This document shows, in pieces, positions 1-5,616 of a stretch of DNA of 11,727 nucleotides. The stretch spans positions 1-11,727 of the forward strand of contig JADFMC010000026.1 in the NCBI GenBank assembly GCA_022564085.1, read 5' to 3'. The DNA comes from Fidelibacterota bacterium. Its GTDB lineage: Bacteria > Fidelibacterota > Marinisomatia > SCGC-AAA003-L08 > TS1B11. Made by a program: the position numbers and the translations under genes. Position 1 is the first letter of the stretch, and every line of letters starts with the position of its first letter. The notes under the pieces were generated by a model, which saw only the letters and a program-made list of their open reading frames with translations, had not been told where the DNA came from and did no database searches.

Positions 1-81
1 ACTCCCCATAATTCGGTTGCGATACCACATACAAGGCTCCGCCCGTAATATAACACCGGCATCTAAGTAACCGGTATTGAA

Positions 82-103
82 ACCACTGCTCATTTACGGC
101 ACA
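82..103 (+). repeat. 22-bp direct repeat, left copy
   Basis: A stretch beginning accactgctcat and ending cggcaca is repeated perfectly at 1110-1131, in the same orientation. The two copies lie on either side of the membrane-protein gene at 257-1105, and the right copy begins 5 bp after its stop codon. Identity ends sharply at both edges. This could be a target-site or recombination scar, or a duplicated regulatory or 3' element; no transposase or integrase is visible. Confidence 0.8.
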
Positions 104-165
104 TTTATGTTCTGCTCCCATCTATGGGCCAATGTACAAACCATCGGCCGAGGCCCAATAAGTGC

Positions 166-194
166 TTGAAAATAACCTCCCCGTGCCTTAACAT
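166..194 (+). promoter_or_regulatory. Candidate sigma70-type promoter for the membrane protein
   Basis: TTGAAA (166-171) and TAACAT (189-194) are separated by exactly 17 bp, matching the -35 and -10 consensus at 5/6 and 4/6 positions. A start site near 201 would give a leader of about 55 nt. That leader contains a small hairpin (GACCG-CTT-CGGTC, 214-226). A ggga Shine-Dalgarno-like sequence lies at 246-249. The call rests on motif and spacing only. Confidence 0.4.
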
Positions 195-256
195 AGTCCG
201 ACCAATTACCACTGACCGCTTCGGTCGAAATTCCTTAAATACATTGGGAATCAGAA

Positions 257-1105
257 ATGCCTGATCAGCAGCCGAATCAACCGCTATGGCGCTTCATGTT
301 CTGGGGCCGGCCGCAGGATGAGGAACTTGCCTACCGGCGGCATTATCTAAAGGATGACATTCGCCAGATAGCCACCATTACCTACGCCGCAATTGGGTTC
401 ATGTTCGCACTGACATTGCAGGATCTACCTGGCCTGCGCACTAACCCGGAGCTGATGTCTGGAATCCTCACACGGTTTGTACTCATGGCCGTAGGTGTTG
501 TATCGGTCTACACAATGAAATCGGAGGGCCCACCCCTCGGTGTTGATCTAAGGGTCTTGGGGTTCACATCCATCGTAGCCATCGGTGTTATCTCCATTCA
601 CCTGCTGCCGAGTATTTCTGCCGCCAGAATTGTTGCGATAGGAACGGGGTTCATCATGGCTGTGCATATCGGCTTTCCCAGCTATGCGGCCACCTTACTG
701 CTACCGGTGATGATATTAATGATCGGCGAAACAGTGATCATTTTCTCACCGGGCCGGGATTCGCTCAAGGAATACCGGGTGTTCATCCCCCTCGTTTTCG
801 TCTTTGCTGAATACATAGCCGTGATGGCCTCTGCTTATCATCACAGAACCAGATATAAGGCCTTCAGAAGCCTTCAAAAGGAGCAGCTGCTCAACCAGCA
901 ACTCCAATCAGCTACAGGGCGCATCAATGTGCTCCATGGCCTGCTTCCCATCTGCGCTAACTGCAAACGGATTCGTGACGATCAGGGCTATTATCAACAG
1001 ATTGAGCATTATATTACCGAGCATTCGGAGGCGGAGTTCACCCACGGGATTTGCCCCGATTGCGCAAAGGAACTATATCCCCATATCAAATATCCCGATA
1101 GTTAA
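257..1105 (+). CDS. Six-helix membrane protein with C-terminal double-CxxC module
   Basis: This 282-aa protein has a short basic and acidic N-terminus, then about six hydrophobic segments (roughly residues 36-55, 70-88, 98-116, 123-140, 142-163 and 173-194). A charged, Gln-rich, coiled-coil-like linker follows (about 196-228). It ends in a cysteine module (LLPICANCKRIRDDQGYY...HGICPDCAKELYP) with cysteines at 233, 236, 266 and 269, which could hold a metal ion. From family knowledge, this module usually closes soluble receiver- or PAS-domain signalling proteins, so a membrane sensor in front of it is an inference worth noting. The N-terminal half resembles membrane-sensor (MASE-like) regions, but no GGDEF, cyclase or kinase domain follows. 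The start is supported by ggga 7 nt upstream. The gene stands alone, with long noncoding flanks and a perfect direct repeat on each side. The signal and output are unknown. Confidence 0.82.
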   Translation: MPDQQPNQPLWRFMFWGRPQDEELAYRRHYLKDDIRQIATITYAAIGFMFALTLQDLPGLRTNPELMSGILTRFVLMAVGVVSVYTMKSEGPPLGVDLRVLGFTSIVAIGVISIHLLPSISAARIVAIGTGFIMAVHIGFPSYAATLLLPVMILMIGETVIIFSPGRDSLKEYRVFIPLVFVFAEYIAVMASAYHHRTRYKAFRSLQKEQLLNQQLQSATGRINVLHGLLPICANCKRIRDDQGYYQQIEHYITEHSEAEFTHGICPDCAKELYPHIKYPDS

Positions 1106-1109
1106 ATAG

Positions 1110-1131
1110 ACCACTGCTCATTTACGGCACA
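1110..1131 (+). repeat. 22-bp direct repeat, right copy
   Basis: This is the perfect second copy of the element at 82-103. It begins 5 bp after the TAA stop of the membrane-protein gene. It has no obvious dyad, so it is not itself a terminator. Confidence 0.8.
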
Positions 1132-1480
1132 CTTGACTTCTACCTGAGTCTAAACCGCCGGGGATTTTACGCTTGTGGCCGTGTGGAGCCTAAGCGCATC
1201 CACAGAGAGACCTGAGGGGAGGCCGTAGCCCGGCCAACGGGCAAGGCGGGGTACTTATAAAAGCAACTACTTAAGACAAATCCTGAATCCTTCAATAAAC
1301 GGGAGCCGGTTGAGGTCTACGAGGGGCGGGATGGACAAACCTTGCTCGGCGGTGACTGTTCAAGAGCATAACGCTGGCGATGGGGCGTGAGATTAACCTT
1401 GGAACGGCGAAATGTATCGCTTAGTTTCCAGCCTAAAATATTCAAAATGGCGGCAGCACCAATTTGAGGAGGAAGGACAA
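1132..1480. other. Noncoding stretch before the cupredoxin gene
   Basis: No credible coding region was seen on either strand. An open frame runs from an ATG at 1412 into the cupredoxin gene, but its first 23 codons do not look like protein and the signal peptide begins at 1481. The stretch holds one copy of a 31-bp dispersed repeat (1222-1252). No convincing promoter was found; a TATAAA-like string near 1255 has no partner -35. Confidence 0.6.
1222..1252 (+). repeat. 31-bp dispersed repeat, copy 1
   Basis: This sequence matches 4363-4393 at 28 of 31 positions, in the same orientation. Its core GCCCG-GCCAA-CGGGC can form a 5-bp hairpin, and CCGT/GCGG can extend it through an internal loop. 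Both copies lie in noncoding DNA upstream of a gene for an exported protein. The function is unknown. Confidence 0.7.
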
Positions 1481-2206
1481 ATGTTGAGCACCATTGGGAG
1501 GACGATTATGATCGGTGCGCTGGGCGGGGCGCTTTCGACGGCCCCGGCGGCCACCGAATTTCAGGTAACCAACAATGGTTTTACCTCGTACACCATTGAT
1601 GGGCAGACGAATCCGTCTTTGACGTTTCAGCGGGACTCCACCTACATATTCCACATCAACGCGCCGGAGCACCCCTTCTGGATCAATACCGTGCCATCCA
1701 CCGGAACGGGGAACGCCTACAACTCCGGCGTCACCAACAACGGCATCGAGCAGGGCGATTTGACCTTCACCGTCCCCAGCGGCGCCCCCGATCAGCTATA
1801 CTATAACTGCCAGTTTCATTCCCCCATGACCGGGACAATCACCATCGAGACCCCAGTAACGCCACTGGCAGGTGAACCGGTCATTACCAGCATCGAGGAT
1901 GTACCCGATGATCAAGGCCGTTGGGTATTTGTCTCGTGGCTGAGTAGTGATTATGATAGGTACGACAGCACCATAACGCAGTATAATATCTGGGAATTTG
2001 ATAATATTGAAGGCTGGGTTTCCCTGGGCATAGCCACTGCAATACAGGATACAGCCTATACCTTCCTGGCCCGTACCTTCGGTGATTCCAACGATGTGGG
2101 CATTCACTGGAGCAAATTCAAAGTCACGGCCCATACAATTGATCCCAAGGTCTACTTCGTGTCCGATATCGATTCCGGCTACTCTGTCGACAATATAGCG
2201 CAATGA
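1481..2206 (+). CDS. Secreted cupredoxin-domain protein, N-terminal part of a split gene
   Basis: This 241-aa protein starts at the ATG preceded by a strong GAGGAGGAAGG ribosome site (1466-1476). An ATG at 1412 in the same frame has no such support. Residues 1-24 form a signal peptide ending near APAA. Residues 25-123 are a cupredoxin fold with apparent type 1 copper ligands: His64 (APEHPFW) and the CxxHxxM cluster Cys110, His113, Met116 (YYNCQFHSPMTG). This predicts electron transfer or copper binding outside the cytoplasm. Residues 130-241 are an Ig/fibronectin-like region that stops at a TGA in the middle of a linker (SGYSVDNIA-Q-stop). Related FCB proteins continue through Pro into a further fibronectin domain. 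That continuation is present in another frame starting at 2203, so one base (CCA read as CA at 2201-2202) appears to be missing. The native product was probably one protein of about 435 aa. Confidence 0.8.
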   Translation: MLSTIGRTIMIGALGGALSTAPAATEFQVTNNGFTSYTIDGQTNPSLTFQRDSTYIFHINAPEHPFWINTVPSTGTGNAYNSGVTNNGIEQGDLTFTVPSGAPDQLYYNCQFHSPMTGTITIETPVTPLAGEPVITSIEDVPDDQGRWVFVSWLSSDYDRYDSTITQYNIWEFDNIEGWVSLGIATAIQDTAYTFLARTFGDSNDVGIHWSKFKVTAHTIDPKVYFVSDIDSGYSVDNIAQ

Positions 2207-2787
2207 CACCGGCAGGAGTGATTGCATCCGTGAGTCAACCAAGTGCCATTGCTCTTGTGTGGGATGCGCCGCTGGATGAGGACTTCGCTTTCTTCAGGGT
2301 TTACCGCAGTGGCGCAGCTGGGTTTGATCCATCAGGGATGGAGCCCCTCAGTGAATTATTAAATCACTCATTTACCGATGAGAATTTGGTAGTAGGCAGT
2401 GCGTACTATTATCGCATATCCGCTGTCGATGCAAACGGTAACGAGAGCGATTATTCTAAGGAAGTATCGGGAACAGTACTATCGGTTGTTGAGGGAATGC
2501 TGGTTCCAAGCGAATATGCCTTGCGCCAGAACTATCCCAATCCCTTCAACCCCAGCACAATGATACGGTTCGACCTGCCGGAAGACGCCACTGTAAGCCT
2601 GATAGTCTACGACATCGTAGGCCGGGAGGTAGCGCGGCTAAAAGATGAACCGACGCCAGCCGGCTATCATAGTGTCGTGTGGAATGGCCAAGACGATGCA
2701 GGTCGAAAGGTACCCTCCGGCATCTACATCGCCCGGTTAGTGACGCCAGGCTACGGCAAGTCCATCAAGATGTTGCTATTAAAATAG
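2203..2787 (+). CDS. Fibronectin-like domain with type IX sorting module, C-terminal part of the split gene
   Basis: This 194-residue frame overlaps the upstream stop as ATGA. Residues 1-95 are fibronectin type III-like (VSQPSAIALVWDAPLDEDFAFFRVYR...SAYYYRISAVDANGNESDYS). Residues about 101-194 are the type IX secretion / FlgD-like C-terminal module (QNYPNPFNPSTMIRFDLPEDA...VYDIVGREVARL...VPSGIYIARL) that directs export and surface anchoring in FCB bacteria. The frame has no signal peptide, so a separately made product could not be secreted in the usual way. This supports its being the tail of the upstream cupredoxin protein. ATGA-coupled re-initiation is possible, but no Shine-Dalgarno is evident near 2203. 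An assembly error, a real 1-bp deletion and frameshifting cannot be told apart from the sequence alone. Confidence 0.8.
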   Translation: MTPAGVIASVSQPSAIALVWDAPLDEDFAFFRVYRSGAAGFDPSGMEPLSELLNHSFTDENLVVGSAYYYRISAVDANGNESDYSKEVSGTVLSVVEGMLVPSEYALRQNYPNPFNPSTMIRFDLPEDATVSLIVYDIVGREVARLKDEPTPAGYHSVVWNGQDDAGRKVPSGIYIARLVTPGYGKSIKMLLLK

Positions 2788-2797
2788 TAAGGTGATT

Positions 2798-2824
2798 AAT
2801 CCCGCCATAGGCGGGGTTGCTTTT
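2798..2824 (+). terminator. Intrinsic terminator after the cupredoxin/T9SS gene
   Basis: AATCCCGCC-ATA-GGCGGGGTT forms a 9-bp stem (one G-T wobble) with a 3-nt loop at 2798-2818. It is followed by GCTTTT and lies 11 bp after the TAG stop. The T run is short, so termination may be partial. Confidence 0.65.
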
Positions 2825-2873
2825 AAAATAGTCAGGTGCACCATCCCGTCCCAATCCAGCTGTAAGTACCTGA

Positions 2874-2890
2874 TCCCGCTGTAAGCGGGG
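2874..2890. repeat. Second CCCGCY triloop hairpin
   Basis: CCCGCT-GTA-AGCGGG (2875-2889), with a T-G closing pair, closely resembles the terminator hairpin at 2801-2815. A preceding stretch is also partly duplicated: ttaaaatagt-a/c-aggtg occurs at 2779 and again at 2823. The 3' arm runs directly into the first recognisable codons of the methyltransferase remnant, so this hairpin marks its breakpoint. Confidence 0.5.
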
Positions 2891-3412
2891 CGGGCTTTGA
2901 CGCTCTGATCGCGGCCCGCATGGTAGGTTCAGGAGGCCGGGTCGTGGGCATAGATATGACGCCTGAGATGTTGAGTAAAGCACGCGCCGGCGCGGCTGAG
3001 ATGGGGCTGACCCCCTGTCGAGTTCAAAGAAGGCTTTATAGAGCAGCTACCGCTTCCCGATGATTTCGCCCATGTCCTGATCAGCAATGGGGTGCTCAAC
3101 CTGACTCTGGATAAGGTAGACACGCTGCGGGAGTGGGCGCGGGTCCTCAAACCGGGCGGGAGGCTTCAAATTGGCGACATTCTGGTATCCCGGGCGGTGC
3201 CTGAATCGGCCCTGGACGATATATCCTTGTGGACCGGGTGAATTGCCGGGGGCCTGCTGGAAGCAGTGCTAATAAATGCCGTTACACTGGCCGGTTTCGA
3301 GGACGCCGTGGTGGCACACAAACATAATATCTTCGAGGATGTGCCCGATCCGTCCAGCGCCATGAAATTTGGTACACAGGGCATTAGCCTCAGGGCACGA
3401 AAACCGGTATAA
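2884..3412 (+). pseudogene. ArsM-like SAM-dependent methyltransferase remnant with in-frame TGA
   Basis: Two frames together give most of a class I methyltransferase. Frame 1 reads SGAGFDALIAARMVG...VVGIDMTPEML (SAM motif I and the following acidic strand). Frame 2 picks up at about 3020 with VEFKEGFIEQLPLPDDFAHV, then ISNGVLNL, WARVLKPGGRLQIGDIL, and ends in KFGTQGISLRARKPV-stop. The frames join at a run of five C residues near 3010-3018, where one extra base explains the shift. The 5' third, including any start codon, is absent; a TAA lies in frame at 2863. At 3239-3241 TGA interrupts WTG-stop-IAGG, where ArsM-type homologues usually have a conserved Cys. The family methylates arsenite or similar substrates in the cytoplasm using SAM. 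Truncation plus frameshift make a pseudogene the best call. A selenocysteine-coding ancestor is discussed in the findings. Confidence 0.75.
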
Positions 3413-3708
3413 TATATATTTCTGGCCGGCAGGGACTGATTATCGGTATAATCCGGCCTGAACACCACCGGTATATAGGCCCCGCAAAAGTTCGCTAACT
3501 TGCTGCCGGCGCCAAGCGCCGACGAGGGCAATATATTGTAACTCGAACTTGCGCCCCTTATAATCCAGGGGCGATTTGTTTTTATTCAGGGACTAATCCC
3601 CGCCGGAGGTGGATCTGCCCCGCTATCAGCGGTGTTAAGTATATTTACCTACCATGGTGATATACAAATAGCGGCAGATCAAACTCCATGGCGAGCGGCC
3701 CTATCAGG
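3413..3708. other. Noncoding stretch with hairpins
   Basis: No gene was recognised here. The stretch contains CGGCGC-CAA-GCGCCG (3507-3521), a terminator at 3552-3583, and CCGCT-ATC-AGCGG (3620-3632). CCATGG occurs twice between 3650 and 3700. A 121-codon minus-strand open frame that overlaps the methyltransferase remnant runs into this stretch and is not protein-like. Confidence 0.5.
3552..3583 (+). terminator. Intrinsic terminator
   Basis: CGCCCCT (3552-3558) pairs perfectly with AGGGGCG (3567-3573) around an 8-nt loop, followed by ATTTGTTTTT. The T tract is on the + strand, so it would end transcripts coming through the methyltransferase remnant. Confidence 0.7.
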
Positions 3709-4104
3709 TCAGGCAGGGACCTCAATCATGAAGGTATGCTTATGACCGCCACTACTGGTGGATGTCTTCGTGATTTGCTGCCCTGCTTGCAGCTGCTCAT
3801 AATCGATTGTGGTTAATGTGATGCTATGGGTGTGACCCCCACTGCTGCTGGTCTGCAAGGGCTGATCATTTGATGGTGGGCTATCCACATCGGAGAAGCT
3901 GATCTTTACCGTGTGGCTGTGCCCGCTATCGACGGAGGATGCCACCGTGAAGTTATCTACGTCGCCATCGTTGTTGCCGCCATTGCCGTAAGGATCGGCG
4001 TTGCCGCCATTGCCGTAAGAATCATCGCACGCGATCTCGGTGAGGAGCAACGGCGATAATCCCACGGCTCCAGTAACGTATATAAGAAACTGCTTACGCT
4101 CCAT
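3709..4104 (-). CDS. Secreted His-rich GHxH-repeat protein
   Basis: This 131-aa protein has an N-terminal export signal (MERKQFLIYVTGAVGLSPLLLTEIAC). ERKQFL resembles a relaxed Tat motif, and EIAC is a possible though non-canonical lipoprotein cleavage site at Cys26. A low-complexity linker follows with two YGNGGN units, encoded by a 27-bp tandem DNA repeat. The body has three spaced GHxH motifs (SGHSHTVKISF, GGHTHSITLTT, GGHKHTFMIEV), each next to a beta-strand-like stretch. Regular pairs of His suggest binding of a transition metal such as copper or zinc outside the cytoplasm; this is an inference, and I do not know a named family. AAAGGA lies 8 nt before the ATG, and a TATAAT lies just upstream. 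The cupredoxin gene nearby would fit a shared metal theme, but it is on the other strand and not co-transcribed. Confidence 0.75.
   Translation of the reverse strand: MERKQFLIYVTGAVGLSPLLLTEIACDDSYGNGGNADPYGNGGNNDGDVDNFTVASSVDSGHSHTVKISFSDVDSPPSNDQPLQTSSSGGHTHSITLTTIDYEQLQAGQQITKTSTSSGGHKHTFMIEVPA
3973..4019 (-). repeat. 27-bp tandem repeat inside the His-rich gene
   Basis: A 20-base unit beginning gttgccgccatt occurs at 3973-3992 and again, identically, at 4000-4019, giving a 27-bp period. On the coding strand it yields two 9-residue units of the YGNGGN linker. This looks like in-frame slippage or expansion in the flexible segment that tethers the protein. Confidence 0.8.
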
Positions 4105-4131
4105 AAGTTCGGTCCTTTATCTTATCTTCTC

Positions 4132-4137
4132 ATTATA
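4132..4137 (-). promoter_or_regulatory. Candidate -10 element of the His-rich gene
   Basis: On the minus strand a perfect TATAAT stands about 27 nt before the ATG, implying a short leader with AAAGGA as its ribosome site. A small inverted repeat (ACGTA-AA-TACGT) lies immediately upstream. No good -35 was found at 16-18 bp, so an activator may be required. Confidence 0.45.
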
Positions 4138-4362
4138 CATACGTATTTACGTTTGGGTTCCTATCAGGGTCAAGTCCTAATTTTCTGTAAACGCCCTTTT
4201 ATGAGCCGGCAGATATCGCCGCAAGCGGTGTTTGTTGGTTTGATTGGCCTGCTGTCCCAGCCATCAGTGGCTTGGTGGCGGCGCCATAAATGTTTAGCTG
4301 ACCTGCCCCGCCCGCGGCAAGGTTAAATCGCATTCTGGGGAGTCCTAGTCGGGCCCCCTCTA

Positions 4363-4393
4363 GCCGTATCCCGGCCAACGGGCGAGGCGCGGT
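4363..4393 (+). repeat. 31-bp dispersed repeat, copy 2
   Basis: This copy is 28/31 identical to 1222-1252. The CCCG-GCCAA-CGGG stem and its loop are unchanged. The differences lie at 4369, 4384 and 4390, outside the loop. Flanking sequence does not extend the match. Confidence 0.7.
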
Positions 4394-4541
4394 CCCTGGG
4401 CACGCCGCAGGTTACCGAAGAACTGATCGTGGTTGGCAGCCGCTGAGGCGCAGTCTATGCCGTGAACCGATGCGCTGGCCGCGTAGCCTCACCATGGGCA
4501 TAAACTGGATCTTCCCAACGTTGCTTCCATGGTCCATAAGA

Positions 4542-4571
4542 TTGACTTTCAATCCCCAGTTAAATTAATTA
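4542..4571 (+). promoter_or_regulatory. Weak candidate promoter for the lipoprotein gene
   Basis: TTGACT (4542-4547) has a good -35 match. At 17-18 bp spacing lies an AT-rich TTAATTA, a poor -10. The position, about 30 bp before the ATG, is plausible. Confidence 0.3.
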
Positions 4572-4602
4572 GTCTCATAATCTTAAACCAAGGAAGTGGA
4601 TG

Positions 4603-4692
4603 ATGAAGCGCCTCACACAGTCTGCGCTGATCTTGTTGGTTCTAGCCATCGGCTGTATGGACTTGAAAAAAAGCTATATGAAGGTGAAGTGA
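4603..4692 (+). pseudogene. Lipoprotein signal peptide fragment ended by in-frame TGA
   Basis: AGGAAG (4591-4596) sits 6 nt before the ATG at 4603. The ATG at 4600 is only 3 nt away, so 4603 is the preferred start. The 29 codons read as a textbook lipoprotein signal (basic MKR, hydrophobic core, LAIGC lipobox with Cys at residue 18), then about 11 residues before TGA at 4690-4692. The same frame then stays open to 5373, so this is the severed N-terminus of the following gene. The stop is followed by C, the most leaky UGA context known in bacteria. A Gly, Arg or Trp codon changed by one base would explain it. Confidence 0.65.
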
Positions 4693-4722
4693 CTGGATAC
4701 CGTTGCGGTTATCTCGATATCC

Positions 4723-5373
4723 ATGAATAATGAGATCGAGAGTTCGGAAAACGAAAAGGAGCCAAGTAAACTGAAGATGGGCATATCGGGACTGAAGGCG
4801 GCCGGGGCCTTGGTGAAAGGCAAATCGGTCAAGGAAGCCCTGGCAGCGAGTGTGCACACGATGGAAAATGTTGTAGCGGCAACGCCGCCTACGGTTCTGA
4901 ACAACCTCAATACGTCAGCTGTTGTGAACCTGATGCCAACGGATCAGGTTCTTTCCAATGAAGCCTATCAAAATATGGGGCCGCCCAAAACCTTTCTGGG
5001 CATCCAGACCAACATCAGTGCTGAAAACTGGAAAACGATTACCTGGAATGATAAGGACAAGATCAAAACCGTGGTCCAGGAATTGGGCGTCGATGGGGTC
5101 CTGGTCATTGACGTGAGGTGCTCCTGGGGTTTGCATACCGGCCTAGGTAAGACCGGCGTCGCCGAAGGGCGTGTGGTTTTAATGGCAGTCATGTTTACTG
5201 CCGATGGTAAAAAAATCTGGCCCTCATCGAAAAGTCGCAGTTCGGACAAGACGACCGGCATTATCGCGGGTATATACGACGAGGGCACCATGGACGCAAT
5301 GCTTTTAAACGCCATCGATAAGGCCAGCAAGTCCCTGTTTACCGGGCTGAAGAAAAACCTGGATAAGCTCTAA
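4723..5373 (+). CDS. Body of a probable lipoprotein of unknown function
   Basis: These 216 codons follow from the first ATG after the in-frame TGA. No Shine-Dalgarno precedes this ATG, and codons from 4693 (LDTVAVISIS) already look like protein. The true product is therefore probably the 256-residue lipoprotein beginning at 4603, if TGA is read through or is a sequence error. The mature part has a charged, low-complexity segment (ESSENEKEPSK), then a mixed alpha/beta region (VQELGVDGVLVIDVRCSWG...VVLMAVMFTADGKKIWP) and an amphipathic C-terminal helix (LLNAIDKASKSLFTGLKKNL). The pattern resembles periplasmic or outer-membrane lipoproteins with an alternating strand-helix core. I do not recognise the family. 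The long open frame suggests that the stop, if real, is recent. Confidence 0.65.
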   Translation: MNNEIESSENEKEPSKLKMGISGLKAAGALVKGKSVKEALAASVHTMENVVAATPPTVLNNLNTSAVVNLMPTDQVLSNEAYQNMGPPKTFLGIQTNISAENWKTITWNDKDKIKTVVQELGVDGVLVIDVRCSWGLHTGLGKTGVAEGRVVLMAVMFTADGKKIWPSSKSRSSDKTTGIIAGIYDEGTMDAMLLNAIDKASKSLFTGLKKNLDKL

Positions 5374-5374
5374 G

Positions 5375-5389
5375 CCTGCCCATGGCAGG
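5375..5389. repeat. Triloop hairpin after the lipoprotein gene
   Basis: CCTGCC-CAT-GGCAGG is a perfect 6-bp stem with a 3-nt loop, 1 bp after the TAA stop. There is no T run, so it is a weak or factor-dependent terminator at best, or an mRNA 3'-end stabiliser. Confidence 0.4.
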
Positions 5390-5569
5390 AGGACGGGCGT
5401 CCGGAAGGCAGGCGCCGCAGGGGGAGCTTAACAGATCCCCACCTCGTGCTGCAGGGTGTAAAAAAGTGGTTCGATTCTTTCCTGGAAAGCCGCGCCACTT
5501 TTGCCCATCCGCACACAGCCCACAAAGCTGCCCTTTGCCGGGAGGCGCCGGTGAGAATTTGCTGAACCT

Positions 5570-5600
5570 TTGACCATGGCCGGCGTAAATTATCTAAAAT
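5570..5600 (+). promoter_or_regulatory. Weak candidate promoter for the penicillin-binding protein
   Basis: TTGACC (5570-5575) and TAAAAT (5595-5600) are 19 bp apart, longer than ideal. The -10 overlaps an upstream in-frame ATG (5599), which would favour translation from the ATG at 5617. Confidence 0.3.
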
Positions 5601-5616
5601 GATCCCGGGACGAGCC

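Larger units (their letters stand above)
4138..4599. other. Noncoding stretch before the lipoprotein gene
   Basis: No credible gene was seen. A 41-codon frame at 4201-4326 lacks a ribosome site and recognisable similarity. The stretch holds the second copy of the 31-bp dispersed repeat (4363-4393) and a weak promoter near its right end. Confidence 0.5.

Noticed and set aside
1222..1252. Group II intron domain V
   Set aside because: The GCCGTA-GCCCG-loop-CGGGC outline recalls domain V, but the lower stem does not pair properly, the AGC triad and two-base bulge are not in place, and no intron reverse transcriptase is nearby.
1412..1480. N-terminal extension of the cupredoxin gene from ATG 1412
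   Set aside because: The strong ribosome site sits just before ATG 1481 and the signal peptide starts there; the extra 23 residues are not signal-like.
3166..3531. 121-codon minus-strand open frame
   Set aside because: It lies antisense to the recognisable methyltransferase remnant and runs through hairpins; its composition is not protein-like.
4201..4326. 41-codon plus-strand frame starting MSRQISPQAV
   Set aside because: It has no ribosome site, no recognisable similarity and no context; an open frame this short is expected by chance.
3239..4692. TGA reassigned to a sense codon in this organism
   Set aside because: Long intact genes (PBP, permease) end in TGA and contain none internally, and TGG is used for Trp throughout; the two internal TGAs lie in damaged genes.
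4690..4713. Selenocysteine at the lipoprotein TGA
   Set aside because: A hairpin (GATACCG/CGGTTATC) exists, but its loop is only 10 nt from the TGA and lacks a G in the first two loop positions, and no Cys is expected there.
5382..5573. 63-codon plus-strand frame between the lipoprotein and PBP genes
   Set aside because: Low-complexity composition, no ribosome site, and a hairpin overlaps its start.
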